This document shows, piece by piece, positions 47,362 through 57,928 of a stretch of DNA of 64,000 bases. The notes beneath the pieces were generated by a model. It worked only from the letters and a program-made list of their open reading frames with translations. It ran no database searches and was not told the origin of the DNA. Position 1 is the first letter of the stretch. The number at the start of each line of letters is the position of its first letter. The stretch is from Camellia lanceoleosa (lineage: Eukaryota > Streptophyta > Magnoliopsida > Ericales > Theaceae), in assembly GCA_025200525.1 (NCBI GenBank), contig CM045758.1, forward strand, positions 5,576,580 through 5,640,579, written 5' to 3'. A program made the translations under genes and the position numbers.

Positions 47362-47490
47362 AAGTTAATCAGTACCACCAAAAACTAATTTGTGCCATGC
47401 CAAAAGGTAATTTGTACCACGTCAAAAGGTAATCTGTACTGCATCAAAAATTATCTGTACCACGTCAAAAGCTAAGTTGTACCACGCCAT
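47362..47490 (+). repeat. 22-bp tandem repeat, about six copies
   Basis: Unit close to CAAAAGGTAATTTGTACCACGT. GTACCAC-type points are at 47,372, 47,392, 47,414, 47,436, 47,457 and 47,479, that is 20-22 bp apart. Confidence 0.75.
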
Positions 47491-47814
47491 AAAACTAATG
47501 AGTACGAACAATATTAATCCGTAGACTAAAAACAATTTCTTTCGTACTTGTCAAAAAAAGTCGTATCCACAATTCCACACCAAAAACCATCTGTACAAAT
47601 AAAATTAATCATTATTATTGACTAAATATTGGCATATTTAAAATTATAAAAAAAATATAAAACTTGAATATAACTAATATTTTCAAATAAATCATTAGTT
47701 TTGCATACTCGAATTTATATAAAAGAAAAATATGTAAAACTCGAACGCATATTTCAGGCAACAAGTAATATTTTACAAGTAATAATTGCACATAATTAAT
47801 AATTATTTTTGCAT

Positions 47815-49205
47815 ATTCACCATCCGAACGCTTTTTTTCAATTCAGTTTAAGGTGTTTTCGCCCCTAATTCCCAACCTACGTGTTCTATTTATGTACCGT
47901 CTATTCTTACAGGTCATATTTGGCACGGGAAACCTACCGGTTACATCACAACATTGGTTGGGGGGGCTGTTTTGCATATTCTTCCCCCCAGCGCCTTTTT
48001 TTGACTAAATTTAAGGTATTTTTTACTCTAACTCCCAACCTACGTGTCCTATTTACGTACTGTCTATTCCTACAGGTCATATTTGGCACGGAGAAGCTGG
48101 CCATTGCATCACAACATTGGTTGGGGGGCAGTTTTGTATTTTCGCCCCTCGAACGCCTTTTTTCGATTAGTTTAAGAGACTTTCAACTCTAACTCCCAAC
48201 TTACGTGTCCTATTTATGTACTGTATGTTCCTACAGATCAAATTTAGCACGGGGAACCTGCTTGTTACATCACAACATTGGTTGGGGGTCTGTTTCGCAT
48301 TTTCGCGCGCCGAACGCCTTTTTTCGACTAAGTTTAAGGCATTTTTGACTCTAACTCCCAACCTATGTGTCCTATTTACGTACCGTCTATTCCTACAAGT
48401 CATATTTGGCAAGGGGAAGCTGGCCGTTACATCACAACATTGATTGGGGGGTTGTTTTGAATTTTCGCCCCTCGAACGCCTTTTTTGGACTAAGTAAAAG
48501 GCATTTTCGACTCTAATTCCCAGCCTACATGTCCTATTTACGTACCGTTTGTCTCTACAGGTCATATTTGGCACAGGGAAGCTGCTGGTTATATCACAAC
48601 ATTGGTTGGGGGGTTGTTTTGCATTTTTGCCCCCCAAATGCCTTTTTTCAACTAAGTTGAAGGCATTTTCGACTCTAACTCCCAGCCTACATGTCCTATA
48701 TATGTATTGTCTGTCCCTACAGGCCATATTTGGCATGGGGAAGCTTTCTGTTACATCACAACATTGGTTGGGAGGCTGTTTTGCATTTTCACCACCAGAA
48801 CGCCTTTTTTCGACTAAGTTTAAGGCATTTTCGACTCTAACTCCCAACCTACGTGTCCTATTTACGTACTGTCTGTCCATACAGATCATATTTGGCATGG
48901 GGAAGCTTCTAATTACAGCACAATATTGGTTGGAAGGTCGTTTCAAGATTTTCACCGAACCATTTTTTTCGAATAACTTTAAGATGTTTTCGATTCAAAC
49001 TCCCAATTTAAGTGTCCAATTTACACACCATCAGTTCTCACAAGTCATTTTTGGTATGAGGAAGCTGCCCGGTGCATCCCAATAGTGGTCAGTGAAAACT
49101 TTTGTATTTTCCTTCTAACGCCCTTTTTAACTTACTTTAAGTCATTTTTAACTCTAACTCCCAACCTAGTTGTCCTATTTACGTACTATTTGTCCCTATT
49201 GGAAT
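47815..49205 (+). repeat. Satellite of about 162 bp, eight to nine copies
   Basis: The phrase CTAACTCCCAACCTACGTGTCC and its variants mark units at 47,876, 48,039, 48,200, 48,362, 48,524, 48,686, 48,848, 49,007 and 49,165. Spacings are 163, 161, 162, 162, 162, 162, 159 and 158. Copies share ACAGGTCATATTTGGCACGG and CATCACAACATTGGTTGGGG. The period is a multiple of three, so frames stay open across copies: the minus strand is open for 262 codons (48,955-48,167), repeating a 54-residue unit with PPNQCCDVT, FPMPNM and RLGVRVENA. Copies at both ends are more diverged. I know no protein with this repeat. Confidence 0.9.
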
Positions 49206-49924
49206 ATTAGACAAAAGCTAATATTGTTCCGATAAGTATAAATGGTACGTACCGTTTAGGCTAGAGTATGTAAAAAATATCAATTGACTAGTTCATTGTT
49301 AAATCTAACATATTTTAACAAATTATTTTAAACATCAATAAAATTGTTCTTACCAAACAGTAAACGTCAGTCGACTACCTCAAATCCCCAAAAGTTATGT
49401 GAGTTTGGCGACTACATTATTCAGATGATCAACCTTGTTATTTGTCTCCTCTCAATCTTTTTGTCCTCTACCGTTGTTGCAACATCTCATTGTAACATCT
49501 CTCGCACTCCTTTTACTCTCTCAATATCTCATTGTAATATTTCTCACGCCCTTTCACGATCTCTTTTTGCTCCTCACGGCGCTTTTGAGGCCAAATCAAA
49601 CGAGGGTAAATATATCTTGCCCAAAACTTTAAATGTTGAGACCCAACTCTAAATAGGTTCTTTATTGTATAGACCACCCTTGAGTACTTACAACCTTGAG
49701 TGGCACAATATAGGAAATCACCAATCACCAAATAGATCCTTATGATATAATGGAAATTGGGCCATAACAAACTTAAGAAGTCAAAAAACAAAAAAAACAA
49801 CAAAACCACCTCCTACCCCAACATCTTCACTCATGATGCAGACAACATAGGTTATACCTACTTAATAGCATTAATAGAGTTGAAAATTGAAGGGAGAAAA
49901 ACATATTGTTTGAGGCAAGATTAC
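49206..49924. other. Non-coding DNA between satellite and pseudogene
   Basis: AT-rich, with a short imperfect repeat (ATCTCATTGTAA(C/T)AT at about 49,484 and 49,526). No gene recognised. Confidence 0.5.
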
Positions 49925-50474
49925 CTCGCAGCCATTTCAGCAGCCTTTTTGACACTAGAGTCATGTAGATGCGTCATCTCATCAACACTTCCCTCAGCTC
50001 CAGTCTCTATTTTCTTTCCTTTTTCTGATGTTGTGGCACTTCCTTCAATTTCAGAACTTGAACTGAAAATTTGTTGCACCTGTTTTAGCTTTCCGTCATA
50101 AAAGGACTTCTATTTAGATAATTGCTTTGCTTTTCTTTGGTTAAATAACAAAGCATAGTGGTTGGACAAAGACTCCAATTCTTGCAAATAATAGCAATTT
50201 AGAATCTTAAGCCATAACTATTATTCCAGATGGCATTGAATTGAAAGACATTTAACCAAGAAGATAAAGAAGGTGATCTCCAACTGTTCTGGACCTCCGT
50301 ATATGTAGATGCATCTATCAAATGTCACTTCTTCAAACAATTCATCCTCATCATCTTGTGCTTGAGCTTCTTCTTATCAACTTCAATACCAGTATCTGTA
50401 CTCAGAAGATCCATGGTCTCCTTGCCTACAAGCTCATGCACTTGCATTCCCTTTGCAATAAAAACTTTTCCACT
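49925..50474 (-). pseudogene. FAM114/DUF719-like plant protein, C-terminal exons
   Basis: Exon 50,474-50,278 reads SGKVFIAKGMQVHELVGKET, then MDLLSTDTGIEVDKKK. After a frameshift near 50,368 it continues QAQDDEDELFEEVTFDRC and IYIYGGPEQLE. The next exon (about 50,181-49,925) reads ELESLSNHYALLFNQRKAK, hits a TAG, then continues SFYDGKLKQVQQIFSSSSEI, GKKIETGAEGS and SVKKAAEMAA to a GT donor. I recall this order from a conserved plant protein that I associate with the FAM114 (DUF719)/DUF7798 group; the name should be checked. The donor after GPEQLE is ATCACC where GT is expected. The first exon of the same protein lies 12 kb away at 62,641-62,839, with PDH exons in between. Confidence 0.65.
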
Positions 50475-50725
50475 CTATAAAATAATGGCATAGAAATAAG
50501 TGATGCACTATTTAAATTTTCAGAAATAAGCAATCCTCTCTACCGGAGCATCAAGATACATGAAGCTTTCCTCTATAACTGATGCACTATTTAAAATAAC
50601 AAGCACAATCAAAACAACAATATTATGTGTGTGTGCATGTATATGTATATCCATCTATGTACAAGTAAATTATATATCACAATCAAATTCTGCATGAGGA
50701 AAGCACGTGGGAAGAGTTACACACC

Positions 50726-51999
50726 AAATTTCAGCAAAAACACCATGTTGAGGGAACCCTTCTTCAACTGTCACCACCAGTGTACTTGTTTTCCAAACTG
50801 AAGCATTGATTGTGGCCCTATCTAGTGGCCTAATTGAGCGAAGATTTATAACCTATTTAAACAGTAAACCAACACTACCATATTTAAACTGATACTTGAA
50901 TTGATTTTAGGTCTTACACCAACACTACCATATTCATTTAATGTATTTTATACCTCAGCACTGATCCCTTCCTTCGCAAGAATCTCAGCTGCCTAAACAT
51001 CACACTACATAGTTACATTTAAAAGGGGGTCACAAAATTGACTAACTATAACCGAAGGCAATATGAACGAGAATTTGAAAGATATGCAATGTCAACAAAC
51101 AACAGAGATCACTAATGTTCTCATCGAAGATGAATACAAAAGTGTTTACTAAGGAACTACAGCAAGACTATATGAGAATGCTTAGCTGCAGTTCAAAGTA
51201 ATTTCATCCACAAAGCTAAAAGCAATGTCGCAATATCATAGAGACTAATTCAAGCCTTAAAACTCTGTATTCCGTGTGGTAGTGATAGTCAAAACCGTTA
51301 TACCTTGTAGAATGTAGGCTAATTACTAATTGGCATACTATACCAAATACAGAGATGCTCCTGAAATTTTTCAAGTTCAAACTATAGCTTCATTTTCTCA
51401 ACTTAAGATCGCTTCTTGTGCAAAAGCACTGTCCTCCCATGGAACAAGCAACGTTAGGTTATATATCTAAATGACAAAGATCACATCTCAAAAGGTATAT
51501 AAAGTTTTATAGAAAAACCTTAATAACATGGCCCACCATCCTTGAAAAAGTTGTAATCGTGACATCCTTTCTTTCTCTCTCAACCTAGGAGACAGAAGGT
51601 AATAAATTTTAAATAACAACAATAGTGCATCATGATAAAATAAATAACAACACAAGACAGCAGAAGCAGCCACAAAAACTATCATAATCTTAAGGAAAAA
51701 TACCTTAGCTTTCCCTATTGGGAGGCAAAAACTAGAATCAAGAACTTCTGCCGAAATAAGGAAAGACTCACCATATCTGAAGCACAAAAGTCACATAGGA
51801 TAATAATAATGATATATATGGATAAGGTTGATATATTACAACTTAATGCTGCACTGAGTACTCACAACAACTCATTTTCAAGGAAAACAATAGGATCAGA
51901 GTCTCTAATGGCAGCTTTTAGTAGTCCACGAGCATCTTCAGATGGGTATGGGGCCAGCACTTTCAAACTAAGGCAAGCACCATACCATGCTGCGAAACA
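50726..51999 (-). pseudogene. Pyruvate dehydrogenase E1 beta (mitochondrial type), 3' exon block
   Basis: Five minus-strand exons with consistent phases: 51,999-51,866 ([39 protein letters not shown]), 51,776-51,704 (YGESFLISAEVLDSSFCLPI), 51,584-51,519 (RKDVTITTFSRMVGHVIK), 50,992-50,954 (AAEILAKEGISAE) and 50,852-50,726 ([35 protein letters not shown]). Together they cover the C-terminal half of the transketolase-like E1 beta subunit, which pairs with E1 alpha in the pyruvate dehydrogenase complex. All introns keep GT-AG. The final C-terminal exon is absent. A copia element separates this block from the preceding exon at 56,996. Confidence 0.92.
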
Positions 52000-52118
52000 C
52001 TACATGACATTCCATATATGTCCTCAATGGTTATGTGTGTCGCTAATTTAGAGTTTTATCATTGAAAGCATATTTGATATTAGTAATGAAGAAACTCAAC
52101 ATGTTCACAACAAGAAAC

Positions 52119-52540
52119 TGCTGGAAATTTGATTATTATTGCCTTAATATTATGTTAGTGGATGTATATATGTTAGTGATGTATATAATATGTTAGTGGC
52201 TGTTAGTGGACATATAGTGGCAATATATAATGCAGCACCATCTTCTCCACTACCCCAATGGCCAACCCACTAGAGAGTGGAATGGGTTTTGTGACAACCA
52301 ATCACCTCCTCCCTCAATTGTGTATAAATTGAGGTGAGGAGGAGGGGTAGAAACATCAAGAAACAACAACAACACATCTGTGAGAGATTGTGAGAGTTTG
52401 AGAGTTCTATAGAGAGTGAAGGTGAGGTGTGAGTGTAATCTCCCTCCGGAAAAATTCTATAGTGATAGCTCTCCGTGGGCGTAGGCAATTGCGAACCACG
52501 TAAATATTGTTGTGTTCTTGTGTGTGATTGATTTTTAAGT
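52119..52540 (+). repeat. 5' LTR of the copia element
   Basis: Starts TGCTGGAAATTTGATT and contains GTGTATAAATTGAGG (TATA box, about 52,319) and CTCCGTGGGCGTAGGCAATTG near the 3' side. It ends TGATTTTTAAGT before the primer-binding site. Pairs with 56,223-56,648. Confidence 0.9.
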
Positions 52541-52559
52541 TGGTATCGAGCAACAAAAA

Positions 52560-52830
52560 CACAGCCCCTAAAACCGCTATAGCCATGACTAAGTCACGTC
52601 AAACCACTTCAACCTCGTCGCCGCCATTCCGTGAAAACGGCCAACAAGGTGCAAATTACCAGCAGTTTGATGATAAGCCACGGGTCTGGTGTAATTTTTG
52701 CAACAAGCCTCGCCATACACGCGAAACGTGTTGGAAGATCCATGGCAAACCTGTCAACTGGAAAAGCAGCAAACAAGGAGAGAAGAATCATGGCTTTTCA
52801 TCGCTAATGAAGCCGATTCGTCCTTCAACA
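52560..52830 (+). pseudogene. copia gag remnant with CCHC zinc knuckle
   Basis: Reads KPRVWCNFCNKPRHTRETCW, an intact CX2CX4HX4C knuckle that binds RNA in the virus-like particle. The upstream capsid region is deleted. The frame shifts near 52,800 before the protease. Confidence 0.8.
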
Positions 52831-52839
52831 AAGAGCAGA

Positions 52840-53372
52840 TTGATCAACTCTTAAAGCTGATAAAATCCAACTCCTCATCCGGTACTCCTAGTGATTTTTT
52901 GGCACAAACAGGTAGAAATCCTAAAGCCTTCTCTTGTCTAAACTTCTCTCCGTGGATCATAGATTCCGGTGCCTCCGATCACATGACTAGTTTTTCCCAT
53001 TTATTTAGTACCTATTTCCCTTGTTCTGGTCATGACAAAATCAGAATAGCCGATGGTAGTTTTTCACCTATTGCAGGAAAAGGATTTATTAAACTAACTG
53101 AGAAAATTAATCTCAATGCTGTTCTTCACGTCCCCAACTTAGCCTGTAACCTTTTGTCTGTCAGTAAACTATCTAAGGATTCTAATTGTCGTGTTACATT
53201 TTTGAATCCCATTGTGAATTTCAAGACCGTAACTTCGGGGATGATGATTGGGCGTGCTAGGATGCTTGAAGGTCTTTACTACTTTGATGAAGTACCATTA
53301 GTAATAAAAAGCTCGAGCTTTAATAGTACTAGTTCAATCTACTCGAGAAAAAATAATGCTATGGCACTATAG
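52840..53372 (+). pseudogene. copia protease region
   Basis: WIIDSGASDHMT holds the aspartic protease active site (DSGA). VLHVPNLACNLLSVSKL and the following stretch are the usual spacer before the GAG-pre-integrase domain. The frame ends at 53,372, just after the integrase frame has started at 53,356, which marks a frameshift. Confidence 0.85.
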
Positions 53373-54450
53373 GCTAGGACATCCTAGTTTTCTTTATCTG
53401 AAACATTTATTTCCAGAATTATTTAAAGGGATTGATTGTTCTTCTTTTCATTGTGAAAGTTGCATTTTTGCAAAATCTCATCGCTCTACTTATTTGCCAA
53501 AACCTTACCAGGCTTCCAAACCTTTTTATTTGATTCATAGTGATGTTTGGGGCCCTTCTAAAATCACTACTCTTTCTGGTAAAAGATGGTTTGTTACATT
53601 TATTGATGACCATACCCGCTTATGTTGGATTTATTTGATGAATAAAAAATCTGACGTGAACAATTTATTCACAAATTTTTACAATATGATTGAAAACCAA
53701 TTTCAAACCAAAATTGGTATTTTACATTCTGATAATGGAACAGAATATTTCAATGAGCAGTTGGGTAAGTTTTTGGCAAAAAAAGGGATTTTTCATCAAT
53801 CTACATGTCGGGATACCCCTCAACAAAATGGCATTACAGAACAAAAAAATAAACATTTACTTGAAGTAGCACGTGCTATAATGTTTTACATGCATGTTCC
53901 TAAATATTTATGGGGTGAAGCAATTTTAACAGCCTCTTATTTGATAAACAGGATGCCTACAAAGGTGTTAACATACAAAACACCTTTTGATTGTCTCAAA
54001 CATTTTTTTCCTGACACGAGGTTGTTTTCTGATTTACCCGCCAAAGTTTTTGGATGTACTGCCTATGTTCATGTTCCCAGTCAATTTCGTTCAAAACTTG
54101 ACCCCCGTGCTATAAAATGTGTTTTTTTGGGTTATTCCTCAAACAAAAAGGGGTATAAGTGTTTCGATCCTCAAACCAAGAAATTTCATGTGAGTATGGA
54201 TGTGTCATTTGTGGAAACAAAATCCTATTTCCCCAACACTTCTCTTCAGGGGGAGACAAGTGGAGTAGAAGACAATTTTTGGGATATTTCTATCCCGCTC
54301 CCCAATGTCATTTATCCTACACAAAAACCACATCTGTCTGATAATGATCACTTAGGAGAACCAAGTTTTATGGTGCCTAGTCAAGAAGATTCTTGTTTAG
54401 GGGGAGAAGTACTACAAAATGATCTAAATTCGAGCTTGTGTTTATACTAG
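53356..54450 (+). pseudogene. copia integrase
   Basis: WHYRLGHPSFLYLKHLF and HCESCIFAKSHR give the HHCC zinc-binding domain. The core has HSDVWGP, LHSDNGTEY and TPQQNGITEQKNKHLLE, which supply the D, D and E catalytic residues. VFGCTAYVHVP and CVFLGYSSNKKGYKCF follow, as in plant copia integrases. This is the longest uninterrupted frame of the element (364 codons). It runs out of frame near 54,430, ahead of the RT linker. Confidence 0.92.
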
Positions 54451-54479
54451 AAAGCGATTTCATCTGAGGAATAATGACC

Positions 54480-56132
54480 CGAATGTCCATCCTAATGACC
54501 CGAATGTCCACCCGAGTTCTGGCATCGAAATTTTAGGTAATCCTATTCCTTCTATTTCCGACCTTGATGTTCCTATAGCAATTAGGAAAGGTGTCCGAGA
54601 TTGCATTAAACATCCTATTGCAAATTACCTCTCCTATCAAAGACTGTCTAAAAACCATAGAGCTTTCACATCTAAGATTTCACACTTGTTTGTTCCAAGG
54701 AATATCTGAAGCATTGGATGATCCGAATTGGAAATTAGCAGTCATGGAGGAGATGAATGCTTTAAGGAGAAGTGGTACTTGGGAGATAGTTGATCTACCC
54801 AAAGACAAGAAAACAGTTGGGTGTAAATGGGTGTTTACGATAAAATGTAACGCAGATGGAAGCGTTGAGAGATACAAGGCGAGACTGGTGGCTAAAGGCT
54901 TCACTTAAACTTATGGGATTGACTATCGAGAGGCGTTTGCTCTGTTGCTAAAATAAATTCCATTAGAGTAATCTTGTTATCTCTTGCGAGAATTCAGATT
55001 GGCCTCTACATCAACTTGACATTAAAAATGCATTTCTCAATGGTGATCTTGAAGAGGAGGTGTTCATGAGCCTACCGGATTTGGCAGAGACTTGGTAGCG
55101 ACAAAGTATGCAGATTGAACAAGTCATTATACGAACTCAAACAATCACCAAGAGCGTGGTTTGAACGCTTTGGGAAGGCAGTTATCAGTTGTGGCTTCTC
55201 GCAGAGTCAAGCAGATCACACAATATTTTATAAACATTCAAAAACAAGAAATTGCAATTTTGATTGTTTATGTTGATGACATCATTTTAACTGGTAATGA
55301 TGAAGCAGAGTTAGCAGCCCTCAAACAGAAACTCGCAAAAGAATTTCACATTAAGGATCTGGGAGCCCTCAAGTATTTCCTCGGAATGGAATTTGCAAGA
55401 TCCAAGGAAGGTATATTCGTTAATCAGAGAAAATATGTTCTTGATCTCCTTGGAGAAACAGGTATGCTTGGTTGTAAGACGGTAGAGACTCCGATCGAGC
55501 CTAACTTGAAGTTACAAGCTACTAAGGCTGAAGAAGTCAAAGAGATGGAACAATATCAGCGACTTGTAGGGAAATTGATTTACTTGTCTCATACGCGGCC
55601 TGATATTGCCTTTGCAGTCAGCATGGTAAGTCAGTTCATGCACTCACCAGGGGCAGAGCACTTTGAGGCCGTTTATAAGATCTTAAGATATTTGAAAGAA
55701 ACTCCAGGGAGAGGCTTACTGTTCAAGAAACATGGACATCTTCAAGTTGAAGTATACACAGATGCAGACTGGGCAGGAAGTGTTACAGACAGGAGATCAA
55801 CATCCGGATACTGCTCCTTTGTAGGTGGGAACCTAGTTACATGGCGGAGTAAAAAACAGAATGTGGTAGCTAGAAGTAGTCTGAAGAGTTCGAGTCATGT
55901 TGCCCATAGAATCTGTGAAGTAATGTGGATTAAAAGAATTCTTGAAGAATTAAAGCTTTCTCACCCGACACCTATGAAGGTCTATTGTGACAACAAAGCA
56001 GCTATATCTATAGCTCATAATCCAGTTCTACATGATCGCACAAAACATATAGAAGTGGATAAACATTTCATCAAGGAGAAAATCAATGCTGGCATAATCT
56101 GTATGACCTACCTTCCAACAGTGAACAATTAG
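54480..56132 (+). pseudogene. copia reverse transcriptase and RNase H, broken
   Basis: RT starts in WKLAVMEEMNALRRSGTWEI and GCKWVFTIKCNADGSVERYK up to VAKGFT, then TAA (54,906). After frameshifts, LDIKNAFLNGDLEEEVFM carries the first catalytic Asp and LIVYVDDIILTGND the YVDD box. RNase H follows with VYTDADWAGSVTDRRSTSGY and VYCDNKAAISIAHNP. The segment between them, normally SSAEAEFRAM with the catalytic Glu, reads SSLKSSSHVA through compensating indels, so RNase H is dead as well. The last part, TYLPTVNN, stops early; the usual ending is out of frame. Confidence 0.9.
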
Positions 56133-56222
56133 GTGATGTGCTACGAAGGGACTACAAGAAGCAATTTGATAAGTGACTAGCAAGTGGCTATGGAAGATAT
56201 CTTCAAACCAACTTGAGGGAGT

Positions 56223-56648
56223 CTTTGGAAATTTGATTATTATTGCCTTAATATTATGTTAGTGGATGTATATATGTTAGTGATGTATATAATATGTTAG
56301 TGGTCATTAGTGGACATACAAAGTGGCAATATATAATGCAGCACCATCTTCTCCACTACCCCAATGGCCAACCCACTAGAGAGTGGAATGGGTTTGGTGA
56401 CAACCAATCACCTCCTCCCTCAATTGTGTATAAATTGAGGTGAGGAGGAGGGGTAGAAATATCAAGAAACAACAACAACACATCTGTGAGAGATTGTGAG
56501 AGTTTGAGAGTTCTATAGAGAGTGAAGGTGAGGTGTGAGTGTAATCTCCCTCCAGGAAAAATTCTATAGTGATAGCTCTCCGTGGACGTAGGCAATTGCC
56601 GAACCACGTAAATATTGTTGTATTCTTGTGTGTGATTGATTTTTAAGT
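56223..56648 (+). repeat. 3' LTR of the copia element
   Basis: Closely matches 52,119-52,540 with scattered substitutions and small indels. Examples are GTGGTCATTAGTGG versus GTGGCTGTTAGTGG, and CATACAAAGTGGCAA versus CATATAGTGGCAA. The start has changed to CTTTGGAAATT. Confidence 0.9.
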
Positions 56649-56995
56649 ACGATACTGTGTAAATCAAATATTAGACTTGGAGGTACTCAAACCTTAAACC
56701 TAATAAATACCTAGTGAAAATGAAGAAGGAAAAAAAGAAATTTGACATTCTCTGTATTGACAACTGGTAGGTTGAAACTTATTGATACAACTGTTTGCAA
56801 CCTCCAAATTGGACACTAATTTAATACTCTTCAATTATCATCTATACACAGTGCTTTAGAGATATGTAGTTACTATATATCTCTCATATTACCTTAAGGT
56901 TGAAGGCAATGATGCTTAATAACGTGTCATTTGTTTAGAAAACAACCAAGCGAGTAAAGAACCATCACTTGCAAAAGAAGCTTAAGGAACCATAC

Positions 56996-57450
56996 TTGGG
57001 AGTGTTAGGTACCTACACCAGCAACAGTACCATTTGGTCTTCTAAAAACAATAGGTACATTTATCTGGCCAGCAGACATGTAATTTGATTTAGCAGCAGA
57101 ATTAATGATGTGGTCAAGTGCCTGCAACAAAATGAAGATTGAGATCCCTTGGAGACATTAACTGCGATAGAAAGGCGCCCAACAAATTATAAAGAGAAAC
57201 TTATATGCAACAAGAGCTGAGATACAAGATTTTAAATTAGTTAGCTATTAGTTAAAGCTCCAAAGTAAGTTTGACCATCGTAACCAAGTAAAACAAATAT
57301 AAATAGAATATCAAAAATTTTCTCTTTGCGAGGTATTGGGAATGACAAAAATATAAAACAACTCTAACCTGCATTGAAAAATTAAATGTCATAAACTCCA
57401 CAACAGGCCTAAGACCATAATAAGTAGCACCTCCTTCGATGCCTGCAAAA
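56996..57450 (-). pseudogene. Pyruvate dehydrogenase E1 beta, middle exons with a premature stop
   Basis: Exon 57,450-57,369 reads FAGIEGGATYYGLRPVVEFM then TFNFSMQ. Exon 57,121-56,996 reads [20 protein letters not shown], then [18 protein letters not shown], stop, HSQ. These are the cofactor-face residues that follow GIGVGAAYYG in the E1 beta N-terminal domain. The second exon is exactly 42 codons between AG and GT. Its TAA (57,007-57,005) replaces a Gln codon. The exon feeds in phase into CFAAWYGA at 51,999, across the copia insertion. Confidence 0.92.
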
Positions 57451-57712
57451 CTAGCATGTATACATGAGATAGAAGAATTATGGAAAAACAAAAGGCATAT
57501 GCATATACACACACAAAAGTCAATCATCATTGTAAAAATTCAAGAATTCAAATCAGCAAGCTATGATGCACGGACACGGACACGGGACACGACACGGACA
57601 CGTAAATACGCAAATTTTCAAAAAATAGGGGACACGACACGTTGGGGACACGTTTAATATATATAATTTTATTTATTTATTTTATATCTAAAATTTAAAA
57701 AAAAAATTAATT

Positions 57713-57928
57713 TGTTAGAATATATAATATATTAGTATATATATATTAGCTGTCAAACCTTTAATAATGTACCTTTAATAATGTTGTTTGGTTTGTGCTT
57801 CTACTTTCGGTTTGTAATTGTTCTCCCTCTCCTCTATAAAGGAGAGAGCTCAACATTTGTAATAGACAACATTTTAAGATCAATAAATAATACATTATTC
57901 TCTTTCTCTATACATTGAAAATTCTACA
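57713..57928 (+). repeat. 5' LTR of the non-autonomous element
   Basis: 216 bp, with CCTCTATAAAGGAGAG as a TATA-containing core promoter (about 57,832). It differs from the 3' LTR at three positions that I can see. Confidence 0.92.

Larger units (their letters stand above)
52119..56648 (+). mobile_element. Ty1-copia LTR retrotransposon, degenerate
   Basis: Two LTRs of about 425 bp flank a copia-order polyprotein (gag knuckle, protease, integrase, RT, RNase H). The primer-binding site TGGTATCGAGC is one deletion away from the standard initiator-Met type TGGTATCAGAGC. The polypurine-like TTGAGGGAGTCT precedes the 3' LTR. Almost all of gag upstream of the zinc knuckle is missing: only about 120 bp separates primer site and knuckle. 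Several frameshifts and stops make it inactive. It inserted into an intron of the PDH E1 beta pseudogene in the opposite orientation. I do not see a clear 5-bp target duplication. Lineage not assigned. Confidence 0.93.

Noticed and set aside
48167..48955. 262-codon minus-strand frame as a genuine repeat-protein gene
   Set aside because: It coincides with a 162-bp satellite whose period is divisible by three. The opposite strand is also open. Without codon-level evidence it is not annotated as a CDS.
52119..56660. Target-site duplication for the copia element
   Set aside because: The 5-mers GAAAC (left) and ACGAT (right) do not match, and the LTR 3' end lacks CA. Boundaries may be eroded.
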